In this document: one piece after another, positions 37,435 through 46,835 of the stretch | Layout: each line of letters opens with the position of its first letter | How positions within the stretch are numbered: position 1 is the first letter of the stretch | NCBI RefSeq assembly: GCF_006715765.1 | Contig: NZ_VFNV01000001.1 | Location: 868,001 to 932,000, forward strand | Direction of reading: 5' to 3' | DNA: 64,000 nt | Source of the DNA: Rarobacter incanus | Lineage (GTDB): Bacteria > Actinomycetota > Actinomycetes > Actinomycetales > Cellulomonadaceae | Program-made: the position numbers and the translations under genes | Notes under the pieces: model-generated | Told to the model about the DNA's origin: nothing | The model's database searches: none | What the model saw: only the letters and a program-made list of their open reading frames with translations

Positions 37435-39678
37435 GTGCGCCATATGCTGGCGGGCCTCACGGCATCCGCAGTCATCATTGCCGGGGCGCTGTCGCCCGGT
37501 GCGACCCGCGCGAATGCGACCGATCTGACCCTCGCCGGCAACACCGGTCAATCTGGTTTGATGGCGGCCCCCATCGATAGTTCTGCAACCGAGCTACTGG
37601 ATCTGCCGACCCCAGCATCACCCGATTCGGGTGCCGCGGCGAGGGTGAGCGCTGCCGCGCCGCAGGCGCCCTCGTCCCTCGCCTCGCTAGCCACACCGGC
37701 CGGGGAGGCTAGCAACCTGGAGGCAAGCGGCTACCAACCCGTTGTTGCGGCTTCGACGTATGGTCAAGCCGAACGGATCGTGGCGAAGCTCACTCCAAAG
37801 AAGGCAAAGAAGAAGTTACGCACGCTGATCATCCGGGTCTATTCGAAGAAGAAGAACGCGGTCGGGGCCTCCCTGATTCGCAAGCTCGCAAAGAACACGG
37901 ACAAGGCGTTGCGCGCCCAGACCAACGGGAAGTGGGGACTCAAGGCCACCCAGACGCCTTGGGTGAGGGTCAGGGGAGGGTCTTGCACGGACTTCTCGGA
38001 GCTGGCGACGCAGGCGAAGCGAGCCGCCGCAAGGAAATCGGGCAAGTACAGGGCATCGAAATACGACCGCGTCGTCATCTACATGCCCACGTCCGCGCGG
38101 TGCTATTGGGCGGGGCTCGCGGAAATAGGCGGCAAGACCGTGTGGCTCAATGGCGACACGCACGCGCTGATACTGACCCACGAGTTGGGGCACACATTCG
38201 GCGCGGGCCACGCAAACTACTTGAGTTGTTCCAAAAACCGCACGATCACGTCCCGCGGCAAGGGATGCAAGATACTCGAATACGGCGACCTGGGCGACCT
38301 GATGGGGGCCGGCGCGTCGACGGGCATGATGCAGGGCGTGATCGCCCGCGCGACGCGCTGGACCAGCGCGAAGAGAATCGTGACCGTAAGGAAGCGAAAC
38401 GCCACGGTGACCATAGTTCCCCGCGCCGCCACTTCGGGCAAGCGGGCCATCAAGGTGAGCGGCAAGAAGGGCACGTACTGGATCGAGTATCGCACCCGGG
38501 CCAAGCTCGACACCGTCCTCACAAAGGACCTGACCGGCGTCGTGGTGACAGTCAAATACAAGACCCGCGGGACCGGATCGGTCGCCATGGATATGCAGCC
38601 GCAGAACGACTACCAAGCGGTTTCGCTGCCGCTCGGAGCTTCCTGGACGTCACCCGACGGCGTGCGTCTCACGCTGCGCAAAATGAATGCCGACTCGGCG
38701 ACGATACAGATCCAACGACGAGCGCCCCGCGCCACCAAGCCCGCCGTACAACCCGCACCGAGGGTCGTTGCGGGCGATCAATCGGCCGCCATCACGGTGA
38801 CAAAGGGTGCCGACGGCGGCGCCCCGATCCAGCGGTGGCTCGTGACGGTAAGGCCCACGGCGGGCGGCAACACCATCACGCGGACAATCACCGCCACCGC
38901 CAGCACGTCTCGCACGGGGTACCTCGACGGGCTGCGAAACGGGACCAGCTACGACGTCCGGGTGCAGGCATATAACGAAAAGGGATGGTCCGCGAAGTCG
39001 GCGCCGACCCGCGTGACCCCTGCGCCCGTCGCACCGCAACTCACCGTGGCTTCCCCCGCGGACAACGCCGTGGTCGCCGCCACGCTGCCGATCACCGCGA
39101 GCGCGAAGATTCTTCCGATCTCGGGCGCATCGATCGCTTCCTTGGACGCCTACCTGGATGTGCCGTGGTCAGACCAATCGGGCTACTACGGACGCACCGG
39201 GGGCGTCGGGACCCGGTCGCTGAGCCTCAACGGCGCAATACCGCTGACCAATATGCCCGATGGCGTGTATACCGTGCGGATCGTGGCAACGGACACCTAC
39301 GGGCGCACATCGGCTTCCTCGCGGAGCATTCGCGTGAGCGGCCAATCGCCCCAGCCGGTTATTGACGCCGTAGCGCCGACTGAATCCGGCGTTACCGTGA
39401 CGGCGCGTGTGAACCAGGCGGTGCACCGCGCGGCCAGCGTCAGACTCTGGCTCGTCAGTCAGGCAGATGGAACTGCTGTCGAAATTGCGGGCGGTTCGGC
39501 GAATCCGCAGTCCGGTCAGGCCTTGGTGTGGGACATCGACCGCGATGCCGTGGCCGCGGGAACCTACCGCATCGTTGTACTTGCGTTCGACCAATTTGCC
39601 TACGCCCCCAACGGGGGCGCCTTTCCCTACACAACGGCCTGGGGTGTGACGCGCGCGCAGGCGACGGTCGGTTTGTGA
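37435..39678 (+). CDS. Secreted M11 (gametolysin)-like zinc metalloprotease with fibronectin type III domain
   Basis: The 747 residues begin with a signal peptide (LAGLTASAVIIAGALSPG). The zinc site THELGHTFGAGH has ligands His249, His253 and His259 and catalytic Glu250, followed by a candidate Met-turn DLMGAG near residue 293. This is the metzincin pattern HExxHxxGxxH, most like peptidase family M11. A fibronectin type III domain follows at about residues 440-530 (VAGDQSAAITVTKGADGGAP to GTSYDVRVQAYNEKGWS), then two further beta-rich regions. The start is GTG with an AAGGGGAA ribosome site. It probably digests extracellular protein and may feed the adjacent peptide importer. Confidence 0.8.
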   Translation: MRHMLAGLTASAVIIAGALSPGATRANATDLTLAGNTGQSGLMAAPIDSSATELLDLPTPASPDSGAAARVSAAAPQAPSSLASLATPAGEASNLEASGYQPVVAASTYGQAERIVAKLTPKKAKKKLRTLIIRVYSKKKNAVGASLIRKLAKNTDKALRAQTNGKWGLKATQTPWVRVRGGSCTDFSELATQAKRAAARKSGKYRASKYDRVVIYMPTSARCYWAGLAEIGGKTVWLNGDTHALILTHELGHTFGAGHANYLSCSKNRTITSRGKGCKILEYGDLGDLMGAGASTGMMQGVIARATRWTSAKRIVTVRKRNATVTIVPRAATSGKRAIKVSGKKGTYWIEYRTRAKLDTVLTKDLTGVVVTVKYKTRGTGSVAMDMQPQNDYQAVSLPLGASWTSPDGVRLTLRKMNADSATIQIQRRAPRATKPAVQPAPRVVAGDQSAAITVTKGADGGAPIQRWLVTVRPTAGGNTITRTITATASTSRTGYLDGLRNGTSYDVRVQAYNEKGWSAKSAPTRVTPAPVAPQLTVASPADNAVVAATLPITASAKILPISGASIASLDAYLDVPWSDQSGYYGRTGGVGTRSLSLNGAIPLTNMPDGVYTVRIVATDTYGRTSASSRSIRVSGQSPQPVIDAVAPTESGVTVTARVNQAVHRAASVRLWLVSQADGTAVEIAGGSANPQSGQALVWDIDRDAVAAGTYRIVVLAFDQFAYAPNGGAFPYTTAWGVTRAQATVGL

Positions 39679-39936
39679 GGAATGTGGCCTGAGCGGACGA
39701 CCGCCGGCTCTCGGCGGCGGCCGCGGGCAGCGGTCCGGGGGCCACAACCGCAAATCTCACATGGTGGACACCTGGCAACCGGCGACACGGGCTCTAAATC
39801 CTACGATTGCACCGGATTGAGGGCGCTCGTCCCAGAAAGTAAGACAAACGTCCCACATGCGCGACACCGCGAGTGCGGGGCCGTAGGGTGAGTGGCGAAC
39901 ACTTCACAACGTTCCGCACACCTTGGAGGGGATACC

Positions 39937-40836
39937 ATGACCGCACCAATCGATTCCGACGCCAGAATCCAGGAATACGCGCACCCTGAACGCCTCGTTA
40001 CGACCCAATGGCTGGCCCAGCACCTGGGTGACGAGGGCATTGTCGTCGTCGAATCCGACGAGGACGTTCTGCTTTACGAAACAGGGCACATTCCGGGCGC
40101 AGTCAAGATCGACTGGCACACCGACCTCAACGATCCGGAAATCCGCGAGTACATCGACGGCGACCAATTCGCCGAGTTGTTGAGTTCGAAAGGCATCTCG
40201 AAAGACACCACCATTGTCCTGTATGGGGACAAGAACAATTGGTGGGCTGCCTACGCCGCCTGGGTCTTCACCATCTATGGCCACGAGGACGTGCGGCTCC
40301 TCGACGGGGGCCGCGGCAAGTGGATAGCGGAGGGTCGTGAACTCACGACGGATGTCCCGGCCCCGACCCCGGGCACCTACCCGGTCGCCACGCGCGACGA
40401 CGTTACGTTCCGGATATTCAAGGATGACGTGCAAAAGCACATCGGATCCGGCCCCCTGGTCGACATCCGATCCTTCCCGGAATACACCGGAGAGCGCCTG
40501 CACATCCCCGACTACCCCGAAGAGGGTGTTCTGCGCGGCGGCCACATCCCCACCGCGCGCAACGTCCCCTGGGCGACCGCCGTAGCCGAGGACGGGACAT
40601 ACAAGCCGCGCGCCGAACTCGAGGCGATCTACCAGGCCGGGGGCCTGGGGCTGACCAACGACGATGCGATCGTCACCTACTGCCGCATCGGGGAGCGTTC
40701 CAGCCACACCTGGTTCGCGTTGCACTTCCTGCTGGGTCTCGACAACGTCAAGAACTACGACGGTTCATGGACCGAATGGGGCAACGCCGTCCGCGTCCCC
40801 ATCGTCAAGGGCGAAGAGGCCGGGGCGCTCGTTTAG
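39937..40836 (+). CDS. sseA: Thiosulfate/3-mercaptopyruvate sulfurtransferase
   Basis: This two-domain rhodanese moves sulfane sulfur from thiosulfate or mercaptopyruvate to acceptors. The N-terminal rhodanese domain ([20 protein letters not shown]) is inactive. The C-terminal domain has [13 protein letters not shown] and the catalytic cysteine loop [12 protein letters not shown]. The start is ATG 39937, 6 bases after a GGAGGGG ribosome site. It is followed by a terminator-like hairpin and then sufE, a conserved actinobacterial pair. The 258 bases upstream contain no gene. Confidence 0.92.
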   Translation: MTAPIDSDARIQEYAHPERLVTTQWLAQHLGDEGIVVVESDEDVLLYETGHIPGAVKIDWHTDLNDPEIREYIDGDQFAELLSSKGISKDTTIVLYGDKNNWWAAYAAWVFTIYGHEDVRLLDGGRGKWIAEGRELTTDVPAPTPGTYPVATRDDVTFRIFKDDVQKHIGSGPLVDIRSFPEYTGERLHIPDYPEEGVLRGGHIPTARNVPWATAVAEDGTYKPRAELEAIYQAGGLGLTNDDAIVTYCRIGERSSHTWFALHFLLGLDNVKNYDGSWTEWGNAVRVPIVKGEEAGALV

Positions 40837-40858
40837 CGCACCGCGAGGGCCCTGCATC

Positions 40859-40892
40859 GGGTGGTCCCGGCGGTCGTCGGCCGGGACCACCC
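40859..40892 (+). terminator. Rho-independent terminator after sseA
   Basis: The stem GGGTGGTCCCGG / CCGGGACCACCC (12 bp, loop of 10) is followed directly by TTTTCG. This is the only hairpin in the window with a proper T-run. Confidence 0.8.
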
Positions 40893-40972
40893 TTTTCGTC
40901 CCTGACTGTCCCATCGCCGCGCTCGCCGGTCCACCCGTGTACCAAACTCGGGATATCTGAAAGACTGTACCC

Positions 40973-41425
40973 ATGACCCCACCTGCGACGGCCGCCGAGT
41001 TGCCACCCGTCCTCGCCGAAATCCGGGAGGACTTTCTAGCGCTCCCGGAACGAGACCGGCCCCAATTGCTGCTCGAATTCTCGCGCGAGTTGCCCGAATT
41101 GCCGGACCGCTTCAAGTTCGCGCCCGGCCTGTTGGAGCGCGTGGAAGAATGCCAGTCCCCCGTCCGCGCTTTCGCGGAGGTTGCAGACGATAACACCGTC
41201 CATCTCTATGCGACGGCCCCGCTGGAGGCGCCCACGACGCGCGGGTTCGCGTCGATCCTTGTCCAGGGCATCGCCGGACTATCGCCGCACCAGGTCCTGG
41301 CGATCCCGGACGACTACCCCAGCTGGCTCGGACTCGATCGCGCCATTTCACCGCTTCGGCTTCGCGGCATGGCAGGCATTCTTAGCCGCACCAAGCGGCA
41401 GGTCAGAGAGCAAATTTCAGCGTAA
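40973..41425 (+). CDS. sufE: SufE-family sulfur acceptor protein
   Basis: SufE takes persulfide sulfur from a cysteine desulfurase or sulfurtransferase and passes it to Fe-S cluster assembly. The 150 residues contain the acceptor-cysteine block RVEECQSPV near residue 60 and the helix block GFASILVQGIAGLSPHQVL. No ribosome site is clear before the ATG. It follows sseA, which suggests delivery of sulfur from the rhodanese, and precedes a CBS protein by 11 bases. Confidence 0.9.
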   Translation: MTPPATAAELPPVLAEIREDFLALPERDRPQLLLEFSRELPELPDRFKFAPGLLERVEECQSPVRAFAEVADDNTVHLYATAPLEAPTTRGFASILVQGIAGLSPHQVLAIPDDYPSWLGLDRAISPLRLRGMAGILSRTKRQVREQISA

Positions 41426-41436
41426 GGAACACCACC

Positions 41437-42177
41437 GTGGGGACTCGCACCGACCAACTCGCGACGTCACTGATCGCAGCCACCGACGCGATAGAACGGG
41501 AACTGGCCGCCCGCTGCGAACTGGACCGCGTGCACGGCCTTGGACCGGTCACGCGCGCCGCCATAGCGGCCGGCGACCCCGTGGCCACCTACTACGCGAC
41601 CGCGCTGTGGCGCCTGACGGCCCACCGCGAGGCGGCCACCCACGAGCACCTGGACATAGCCGACCCCCTCGGCGTGCTCAGCGAATCGGTCGTGCACCGC
41701 GCGGAACGGATTCTGCAAGAAATCGTGCGCCCGAGCCGCGCCGTGCGGCTAGCCGCTAGCGCGATCGCCCGCGCTGCCAGCGCCGACCCCCTGGGCCGGT
41801 GGCTGACTATCATGCGATCGCGGGATATCTCGCAGCTTCCCGTGTATGACCGAGGAACGTTCGCGGGTTTGCTCACAACGAACGGGGTGGCTCGGTGGCT
41901 GGCGGACCACGTCGACGAGAACGGGGACGCCCTCATCGAGTCGGCGCGCGTGCGCGATGTGCTTCCGTTCACGGAGGTCACCGAAACCGTTGAGTTCTAT
42001 CCAGTTACTGCCTCGGTTGCGCAGATTCTCGCCGTGCTGCGCCGGGTTGATGCGCCCAAGGCCGTCATCCTGACTGCGTCTGGCCGCGATGTCGATCCGC
42101 CCCAGGGGATACTGGTCCGCGCGGATCTGGGTGAGCTGGAGGCGGCGTTAGCGCTCGACGAAAGCCCCGCGGCATAA
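41437..42177 (+). CDS. CBS-domain protein, function unknown
   Basis: The 246 residues have an N-terminal helical part without known motifs and a C-terminal half with one CBS pair. IMRSRDISQLPVYDRGTFAGLLTTNGVARWLADH is the first CBS core (about residues 126-160), and VEFYPVTASVAQILAVLRRV with AVILTASG is the second. CBS pairs bind adenyl nucleotides as regulatory modules. The GTG start has an AAGGA ribosome site. It is the third gene after sseA and sufE, and ends at a convergent terminator. Confidence 0.75.
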   Translation: MGTRTDQLATSLIAATDAIERELAARCELDRVHGLGPVTRAAIAAGDPVATYYATALWRLTAHREAATHEHLDIADPLGVLSESVVHRAERILQEIVRPSRAVRLAASAIARAASADPLGRWLTIMRSRDISQLPVYDRGTFAGLLTTNGVARWLADHVDENGDALIESARVRDVLPFTEVTETVEFYPVTASVAQILAVLRRVDAPKAVILTASGRDVDPPQGILVRADLGELEAALALDESPAA

Positions 42178-42286
42178 CGGGAACGAGGCCCGCTCGCGCC
42201 CCCGCCACAGGGCCCGGCGGCGCATCATCGCGCCCCGGCCATCCACCGGACCTGCCCCGGCGAGCGGCCCCACCACCGGCCGCGCG

Positions 42287-42322
42287 AAGGGGGCGCCGAT
42301 CCCGCGGGATCGGCGCCCCCTT
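42287..42322. terminator. Bidirectional terminator between CBS gene and purine permease
   Basis: Perfect 17-base arms (AAGGGGGCGCCGATCCC and its complement) lie almost back to back between two convergent genes, with AA on one side and TT on the other. This suits both directions. Confidence 0.75.
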
Positions 42323-42347
42323 CCCTACGGACAGGACAACAGGCGGA

Positions 42348-43862
42348 TCAGATTCCGACCGCGTGCTTGATCGGACCGATCAGGAAGTAGAGCACGAACA
42401 TCACGGTCGCCACCCACATCAGCGGGTGGATGGTCTTGATCTTGCCGACCGAAACCTTGATCAGGGTCCAGGCGATGATGCCCGCACCGATACCAGCGGT
42501 GATCGAGTAGGTGAAGGGCATCATGGCGAGCGTCAGGAACGCTGGAATGCCAACCTCGTAGCTCTTCCAATTGATTTCGAGCACCTGGGTAACCATCAAG
42601 AACCCGACGACCACCAGCGCGGGAGCGGCGGCCTCCGAAGGAATGATGTTCACGAGCGGGGCAAGGAACGTTGCCAGCAGGAACGCAACACCAGTGGTGA
42701 CCGAGGCAAGGCCCGTGCGGGCACCGTCGCCGACGCCCGCGGTCGATTCGATGTAGCTCGTGTTCGACGACACCGAAGCAGCACCACCGGCGGCGGCGGC
42801 GATCGAGTCGACGATCAGAATTTCCTTCGACTTCGGGGGGTTGCCCTCCGCGTCGAGCAGCTTAGCTTCGGCGCCCACGGCCACCATGGTTCCCATGGTG
42901 TCGAAGAAGTCAGCCAACAGCAGCGAGAACACGAGAAGGATCACTGCGACGATCCCGATCTTGCCGATCGAGCCGAACAGCGAGAACTGACCAACCAGCG
43001 AGAAGTCGGGGGTGGCGACGACCGACTCGGGGGTCGAGGGCACGTTGAGGGCCCACCCGGCGGGGTTGTCTCCTCCGTTGCGGCCACCGATCTTCCCGAT
43101 GGCCTCAATGATCATCGCAAGGATCGTGGAAGCCACGATCGAGATGAGGATCGCGCCCTTGACCTTGCGGACCATGAGAATGAACGCCAGCAGCAGCCCG
43201 AACGCGAAAACAAGCAACGGCCAGGCGCCAAGCGAACCGCTGATGCCCAACTCCACCGGGGTGCTCATCGACTGCGGGATGCGAACGAAACCGGCGTCGA
43301 ACAAGCCAATGAGGGCGATGAACAGGCCGATGCCGACGCTGATCGCGGTCTTGATGGACCGCGGAACCGCCTTGAACACCGCGTTACGGAAACCGGTAAG
43401 GACCAGGATCAAAATGATCAGACCCTCGAGGACGACGATTCCCATCGCGTCGGCCCAGGTCATGCCCGGCAGCGCCGCGATCGAGTAAGCGACCACCGCG
43501 TTCAGGCCCAGCCCCGCCGCCAAAGCGATCGGGAAGTTGGCAAACACGCCCATCAGGATCGACATGATCCCAGCGACGAGGGCCGTGGTCGCCGCTATCA
43601 CCGCGGTGTTGGGTTCGTCGCCGCCGCCCAGGTACTTGCCCGTGCCATCTTGGACGTTACCGATGATGATCGGGTTCAAGACGATGATGTAGCTCATCGT
43701 GAAGAACGTGACAAGGCCACCGCGGATTTCGGTGCCGATCGAAGAGCCACGCTCGGAAATCTTAAAGAAACGGTCTAGGAAATTGGTGGGTGTCGCCGCA
43801 GCGCTCTTGGAACTGTTTTTCGCTGGCCCCGACTTGGCGGGGCTGGGGGACTTAGAAGCCAT
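42348..43862 (-). CDS. NCS2/AzgA-family purine permease
   Basis: This 504-residue transporter of the adenine/guanine/hypoxanthine (AzgA-like) family has 12-14 predicted helices. Blocks include GLVTFFTMSYIIVLNPIIIG near the N-terminus, NFPIALAAGLGLNAVVAYSI, ADFFDTMGTMVAVG and SVSSNTSYIESTAGVGDGARTG, all typical of NCS2 purine importers driven by protons. The first about 25 residues are an Ala/Ser/Lys-rich cytoplasmic tail. It diverges from luxS over about 100 bases. No purine riboswitch is visible there. Confidence 0.9.
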   Translation of the reverse strand: MASKSPSPAKSGPAKNSSKSAAATPTNFLDRFFKISERGSSIGTEIRGGLVTFFTMSYIIVLNPIIIGNVQDGTGKYLGGGDEPNTAVIAATTALVAGIMSILMGVFANFPIALAAGLGLNAVVAYSIAALPGMTWADAMGIVVLEGLIILILVLTGFRNAVFKAVPRSIKTAISVGIGLFIALIGLFDAGFVRIPQSMSTPVELGISGSLGAWPLLVFAFGLLLAFILMVRKVKGAILISIVASTILAMIIEAIGKIGGRNGGDNPAGWALNVPSTPESVVATPDFSLVGQFSLFGSIGKIGIVAVILLVFSLLLADFFDTMGTMVAVGAEAKLLDAEGNPPKSKEILIVDSIAAAAGGAASVSSNTSYIESTAGVGDGARTGLASVTTGVAFLLATFLAPLVNIIPSEAAAPALVVVGFLMVTQVLEINWKSYEVGIPAFLTLAMMPFTYSITAGIGAGIIAWTLIKVSVGKIKTIHPLMWVATVMFVLYFLIGPIKHAVGI

Positions 43863-43968
43863 GCATTCTAGTATTCCATCCTGATGAAGTGCTGAATGCA
43901 GACTTTCGGGTTACGAACGTAACATCTATGTGAAACTGGTGGATGTGACGAACCCAGAAACGAAACAC

Positions 43969-44424
43969 ATGAACGTCGAGTCGTTCAACCTTGACCATCG
44001 CACCGTCGCCGCCCCCTACATCCGGGTGGCCGACCGCAAGACGCTCCCGCACGGCGATGAACTGACAAAGTTCGACGTGCGTTTCACGCAACCGAACGTC
44101 GCGCATCTGCAGATGCCCGCCGTCCACTCGCTCGAGCACCTCTTCGCGGAATACTCCCGCAACCACAGCGGCCAGGTCGTCGATTTTTCACCCATGGGTT
44201 GCCAAACCGGGTTCTACCTTTTGCTGTCGGGCCACTGGGAGAGCGCGCAGGCGGCCCAGTTGGTCGCCGACACGCTGACCGACATCCTCGGCGCCGACCA
44301 GGTACCTGCCGCCAACGAGATCCAATGCGGTTGGGGCGCCAACCACTCCCTGGCCGGGGCCCAGGCCGCGGCGCGCTCCTTCTTGTCCAAGCGCGCGCAG
44401 TGGTTGGAGGTCACCCGTGGCTAG
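43969..44424 (+). CDS. luxS: S-ribosylhomocysteine lyase
   Basis: This iron or zinc enzyme splits S-ribosylhomocysteine into homocysteine and DPD, the precursor of autoinducer-2. The metal ligands are in [14 protein letters not shown], and the later cysteine appears in [21 protein letters not shown] carries the catalytic cysteine. The start ATG 43969 ([10 protein letters not shown]) gives 151 residues, close to the usual 150-160. In-frame GTG codons at 43930 and 43945 are possible, and a TAACAT box at 43920 supports transcription from just downstream of it. It overlaps mtnN by 8 bases. Confidence 0.93.
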   Translation: MNVESFNLDHRTVAAPYIRVADRKTLPHGDELTKFDVRFTQPNVAHLQMPAVHSLEHLFAEYSRNHSGQVVDFSPMGCQTGFYLLLSGHWESAQAAQLVADTLTDILGADQVPAANEIQCGWGANHSLAGAQAAARSFLSKRAQWLEVTRG

Positions 44425-45097
44425 CAACGTGGACGCGATCGTCGTCGTCGCCATGGATGAAGAGGCCGCGCCGTTCTTGGCCGCGGGCGACGTCGTGAAC
44501 GAAAAAATCGCCGGCAACGCGTTGCTGCGCTGGTTGCGGTATCGGGACCGGACGATCCTGCTGGTGCGTTCGGGGATCAGCTACGCGAACTCGGTCAGCG
44601 GGCTAGTCGCCGCCCTGTACGAGGCGCCGCAGACCCGAGTCGTGTTCAGCGCCGGCACCGCCGGCGGGCTTGCCGCGGGCGTGGGGCTGGGCGATGTGGT
44701 CGTCGGAGAGACATACATTCACTGCCAGGTCGACGCGACTGCGTTTGGTTATGCCCCGGGCCAGGTGCCCCAAATGCCCGCGTCATACCGGGGGGACGGG
44801 GAACTCGTCGCTGCGGCCACAAGCCAGGACTACCGCATCCATCGCGGGCTCATTCTTGCCGGGGACAGCTTCGCGTCGCCCGCTTTCGCGGCGCAACTGC
44901 TCAAGCAGTGGCCCGATGCGCTGTGCGTGGACATGGAATCGACCGCGCTGGCGCAGGTGGCCTACAACTTTGGGCTTCGCTTCGTATCGGTCAGGGCAAT
45001 TTCGGACCTTTGCGCACCCGACGAGTTCGACGAGCACGTCGATGACGCCGCGCAGCGATCGGCATCGGTAGTGCTGGACCTGATCCAGAATCGCTAA
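44417..45097 (+). CDS. mtnN: 5'-methylthioadenosine/S-adenosylhomocysteine nucleosidase
   Basis: This enzyme cleaves S-adenosylhomocysteine to adenine and S-ribosylhomocysteine, the substrate of LuxS, and also methylthioadenosine. The 226 residues show [12 protein letters not shown] near the start, [20 protein letters not shown], and the substrate block [17 protein letters not shown] with the nucleosidase glutamate. [12 protein letters not shown] follows. It starts with GTG inside the end of luxS. The pair completes the activated methyl cycle from SAH to homocysteine. Confidence 0.92.
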   Translation: MASNVDAIVVVAMDEEAAPFLAAGDVVNEKIAGNALLRWLRYRDRTILLVRSGISYANSVSGLVAALYEAPQTRVVFSAGTAGGLAAGVGLGDVVVGETYIHCQVDATAFGYAPGQVPQMPASYRGDGELVAAATSQDYRIHRGLILAGDSFASPAFAAQLLKQWPDALCVDMESTALAQVAYNFGLRFVSVRAISDLCAPDEFDEHVDDAAQRSASVVLDLIQNR

Positions 45098-45192
45098 TCG
45101 CCCGATTGCGGGCCGGCCGAAGGACCGCAGCGCGCGGGGGCGTGGCTGGCGCCCGGTCGCCGAAGGCCGCCCGAACTGGGATGCTGGGAACC

Positions 45193-46050
45193 ATGGACGA
45201 CGCACATGTGGAGGTCGCGGGCCTGACCAAGAGGTACGGCGACAAGACGGCGATATCCGGCGTGTCCTTTCGGATCGACGCCGGGGAATCGGTCGCGCTG
45301 CTGGGGCCCAACGGCGCGGGCAAGACCACCACTATCGAAATCCTGGAGGGTTTCAGGCGGGCGACGGCCGGCCGCGTGCGGGTGCTCGGCTGCGATCCCG
45401 ATCGCGCGGGGCCGACGTGGCGCGCCCGGGTGGGGATCGTGCTGCAGCAAACCGGGACTTTCGACGAGGCAACAGTCGGCGAGCTGCTGCGCCAGTTTGC
45501 CGCCTACTACCCGGCTCCGCGCGATGTTGCGGAACTCATCGAGGCCGTGGGGCTCACCGCGCAGGCGGGCACGCGCATCTCGCGGCTGTCGGGCGGGCAG
45601 CGCCGCCGGGTCGACGTGGCGCTCGGGGTGATCGGGAATCCTAGTATTTTGTTCCTGGACGAGCCGACCACCGGTTTCGACCCCGAGGCGCGACGCGAGT
45701 TCTGGGCCTTGATCCGCGCTATTCGTTCCCGCGGCACAACGATTTTGCTCACGACCCACTACCTCGATGAGGCCGCCGAACTTTCGGATCGAGCGATCGT
45801 GATCGCCGCCGGGACGGTCCTGGCGGACAGCCCGCTGGCGCAACTGGGAGGTCCCGACGCGCACAAGCCCCACGTAAGGTGGACCGATCCGTCCGGGGAT
45901 CACTTGGAGATCACCGCTGATCCCGGGGCAGTGGTGACCGCGATTCACGCCCGCGGCAACTACTCAGATCTGTCGGTGACGACACCGTCGCTGGAGCAGA
46001 CCTACCTGGACGTTATCGACCGAGCGCGCACCGGCGGGGTGCGGCAATGA
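45193..46050 (+). CDS. ABC-2 type exporter ATPase
   Basis: This ATPase has Walker [11 protein letters not shown] near residue 41, Q-loop block VLQQTGTFDEATV, signature LSGGQRRRVD, Walker B LFLDEPTTGFDP and switch histidine LTTHYLDEA. The type is the drug/antibiotic exporter (DrrA/CcmA) family. The ATG 45193 is chosen for GGGAA 5 bases upstream. The open frame extends to 45106 without similarity. It overlaps the permease gene by 4 bases. The substrate is unknown. Confidence 0.9.
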   Translation: MDDAHVEVAGLTKRYGDKTAISGVSFRIDAGESVALLGPNGAGKTTTIEILEGFRRATAGRVRVLGCDPDRAGPTWRARVGIVLQQTGTFDEATVGELLRQFAAYYPAPRDVAELIEAVGLTAQAGTRISRLSGGQRRRVDVALGVIGNPSILFLDEPTTGFDPEARREFWALIRAIRSRGTTILLTTHYLDEAAELSDRAIVIAAGTVLADSPLAQLGGPDAHKPHVRWTDPSGDHLEITADPGAVVTAIHARGNYSDLSVTTPSLEQTYLDVIDRARTGGVRQ

Positions 46051-46835
46051 ACCCGATCCGCTTGGGGCTGGCGCGCGCGGCCTACGAAATCACGATCTAT
46101 TTCCGGCGGACCGACGAAGTGTTTTTCACGTTCCTGTTCCCCGTGATGATGCTCACTGTCTTCGCCGTTGCGTTCTCGAAGACCACGTGGGAGGGAGGAA
46201 TCAGCGCCGCTGAATACTACCTGCCGGCCATGCTCGCCGCCGGTATGTTCATATCCGGCACCCAGGCATTGGGAATCGAGGTGGCCACCGAGCGCCTGGA
46301 CGGCACGCTCAAGCGCCTAGCGGGCACCCCTTTGACTCCCGCAGCCTATTTCACCGGGAAGCTGATCAAGGTCCTGGTGACCGGCATTGCGCAGGCCGCG
46401 CTGCTGATCCTGGTCGCCTCCCTCGCCTTCGGGGTGGGCCTGCCCTCCGCGCCCGGAAAGTGGATAGCTTTTGCGTGGCTGCTCGTGCTCGGCCTGATCA
46501 CATCCAGTTGGCTGGGCATCGCGTTAGCCCGCATCCCCCGCAATCGCAAGAGCGCATCCGCGGTAGTCTTGCCCTTCGTATTAATCTTGCAGTTCATCTC
46601 CGGGGTGTATCTCCCCTTTTCGGCGCTGCCCGATTCCCTGCGGAGCGTCGCTTCCGTGTTCCCACTCAAGTGGTTCGCGCAGGGGATGCGGTCGGTTTTC
46701 CTGCCCGATTCGTACGCCGCGATCGAGCAGGGCGGAGCCTGGCATCTGGGTCAGATTGCCGTCGTGACCTGTGCGTGGCTCGTGGTCGGGGCGGTTGCGA
46801 CGCGGCTGACATTCAGGTGGATCGTCAAGGAGTAG
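46047..46835 (+). CDS. ABC-2 type exporter permease
   Basis: This 262-residue permease has six helices. Its N-terminal part, FFTFLFPVMMLTVFAVAF, is followed by GIEVATERLDGTLKRLAGTPL, the cytoplasmic helix conserved in ABC-2 permeases, and by FVLILQFISGVYLPFSALP in the core. It works with the overlapping ATPase. The 3' end overlaps the convergent VanZ gene by 11 bases. Confidence 0.9.
   Translation: MNPIRLGLARAAYEITIYFRRTDEVFFTFLFPVMMLTVFAVAFSKTTWEGGISAAEYYLPAMLAAGMFISGTQALGIEVATERLDGTLKRLAGTPLTPAAYFTGKLIKVLVTGIAQAALLILVASLAFGVGLPSAPGKWIAFAWLLVLGLITSSWLGIALARIPRNRKSASAVVLPFVLILQFISGVYLPFSALPDSLRSVASVFPLKWFAQGMRSVFLPDSYAAIEQGGAWHLGQIAVVTCAWLVVGAVATRLTFRWIVKE

Noticed and set aside
42363-43778. 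471-codon plus-strand frame inside the purine permease gene
   Set aside because: The translation is rich in Asp, His, Arg and Gln with no hydrophobic core or motif. It is an antisense shadow of the permease.
43863-43968. Purine riboswitch before the NCS2 permease
   Set aside because: The short divergent gap lacks the conserved core and three-way junction and holds the luxS promoter instead.
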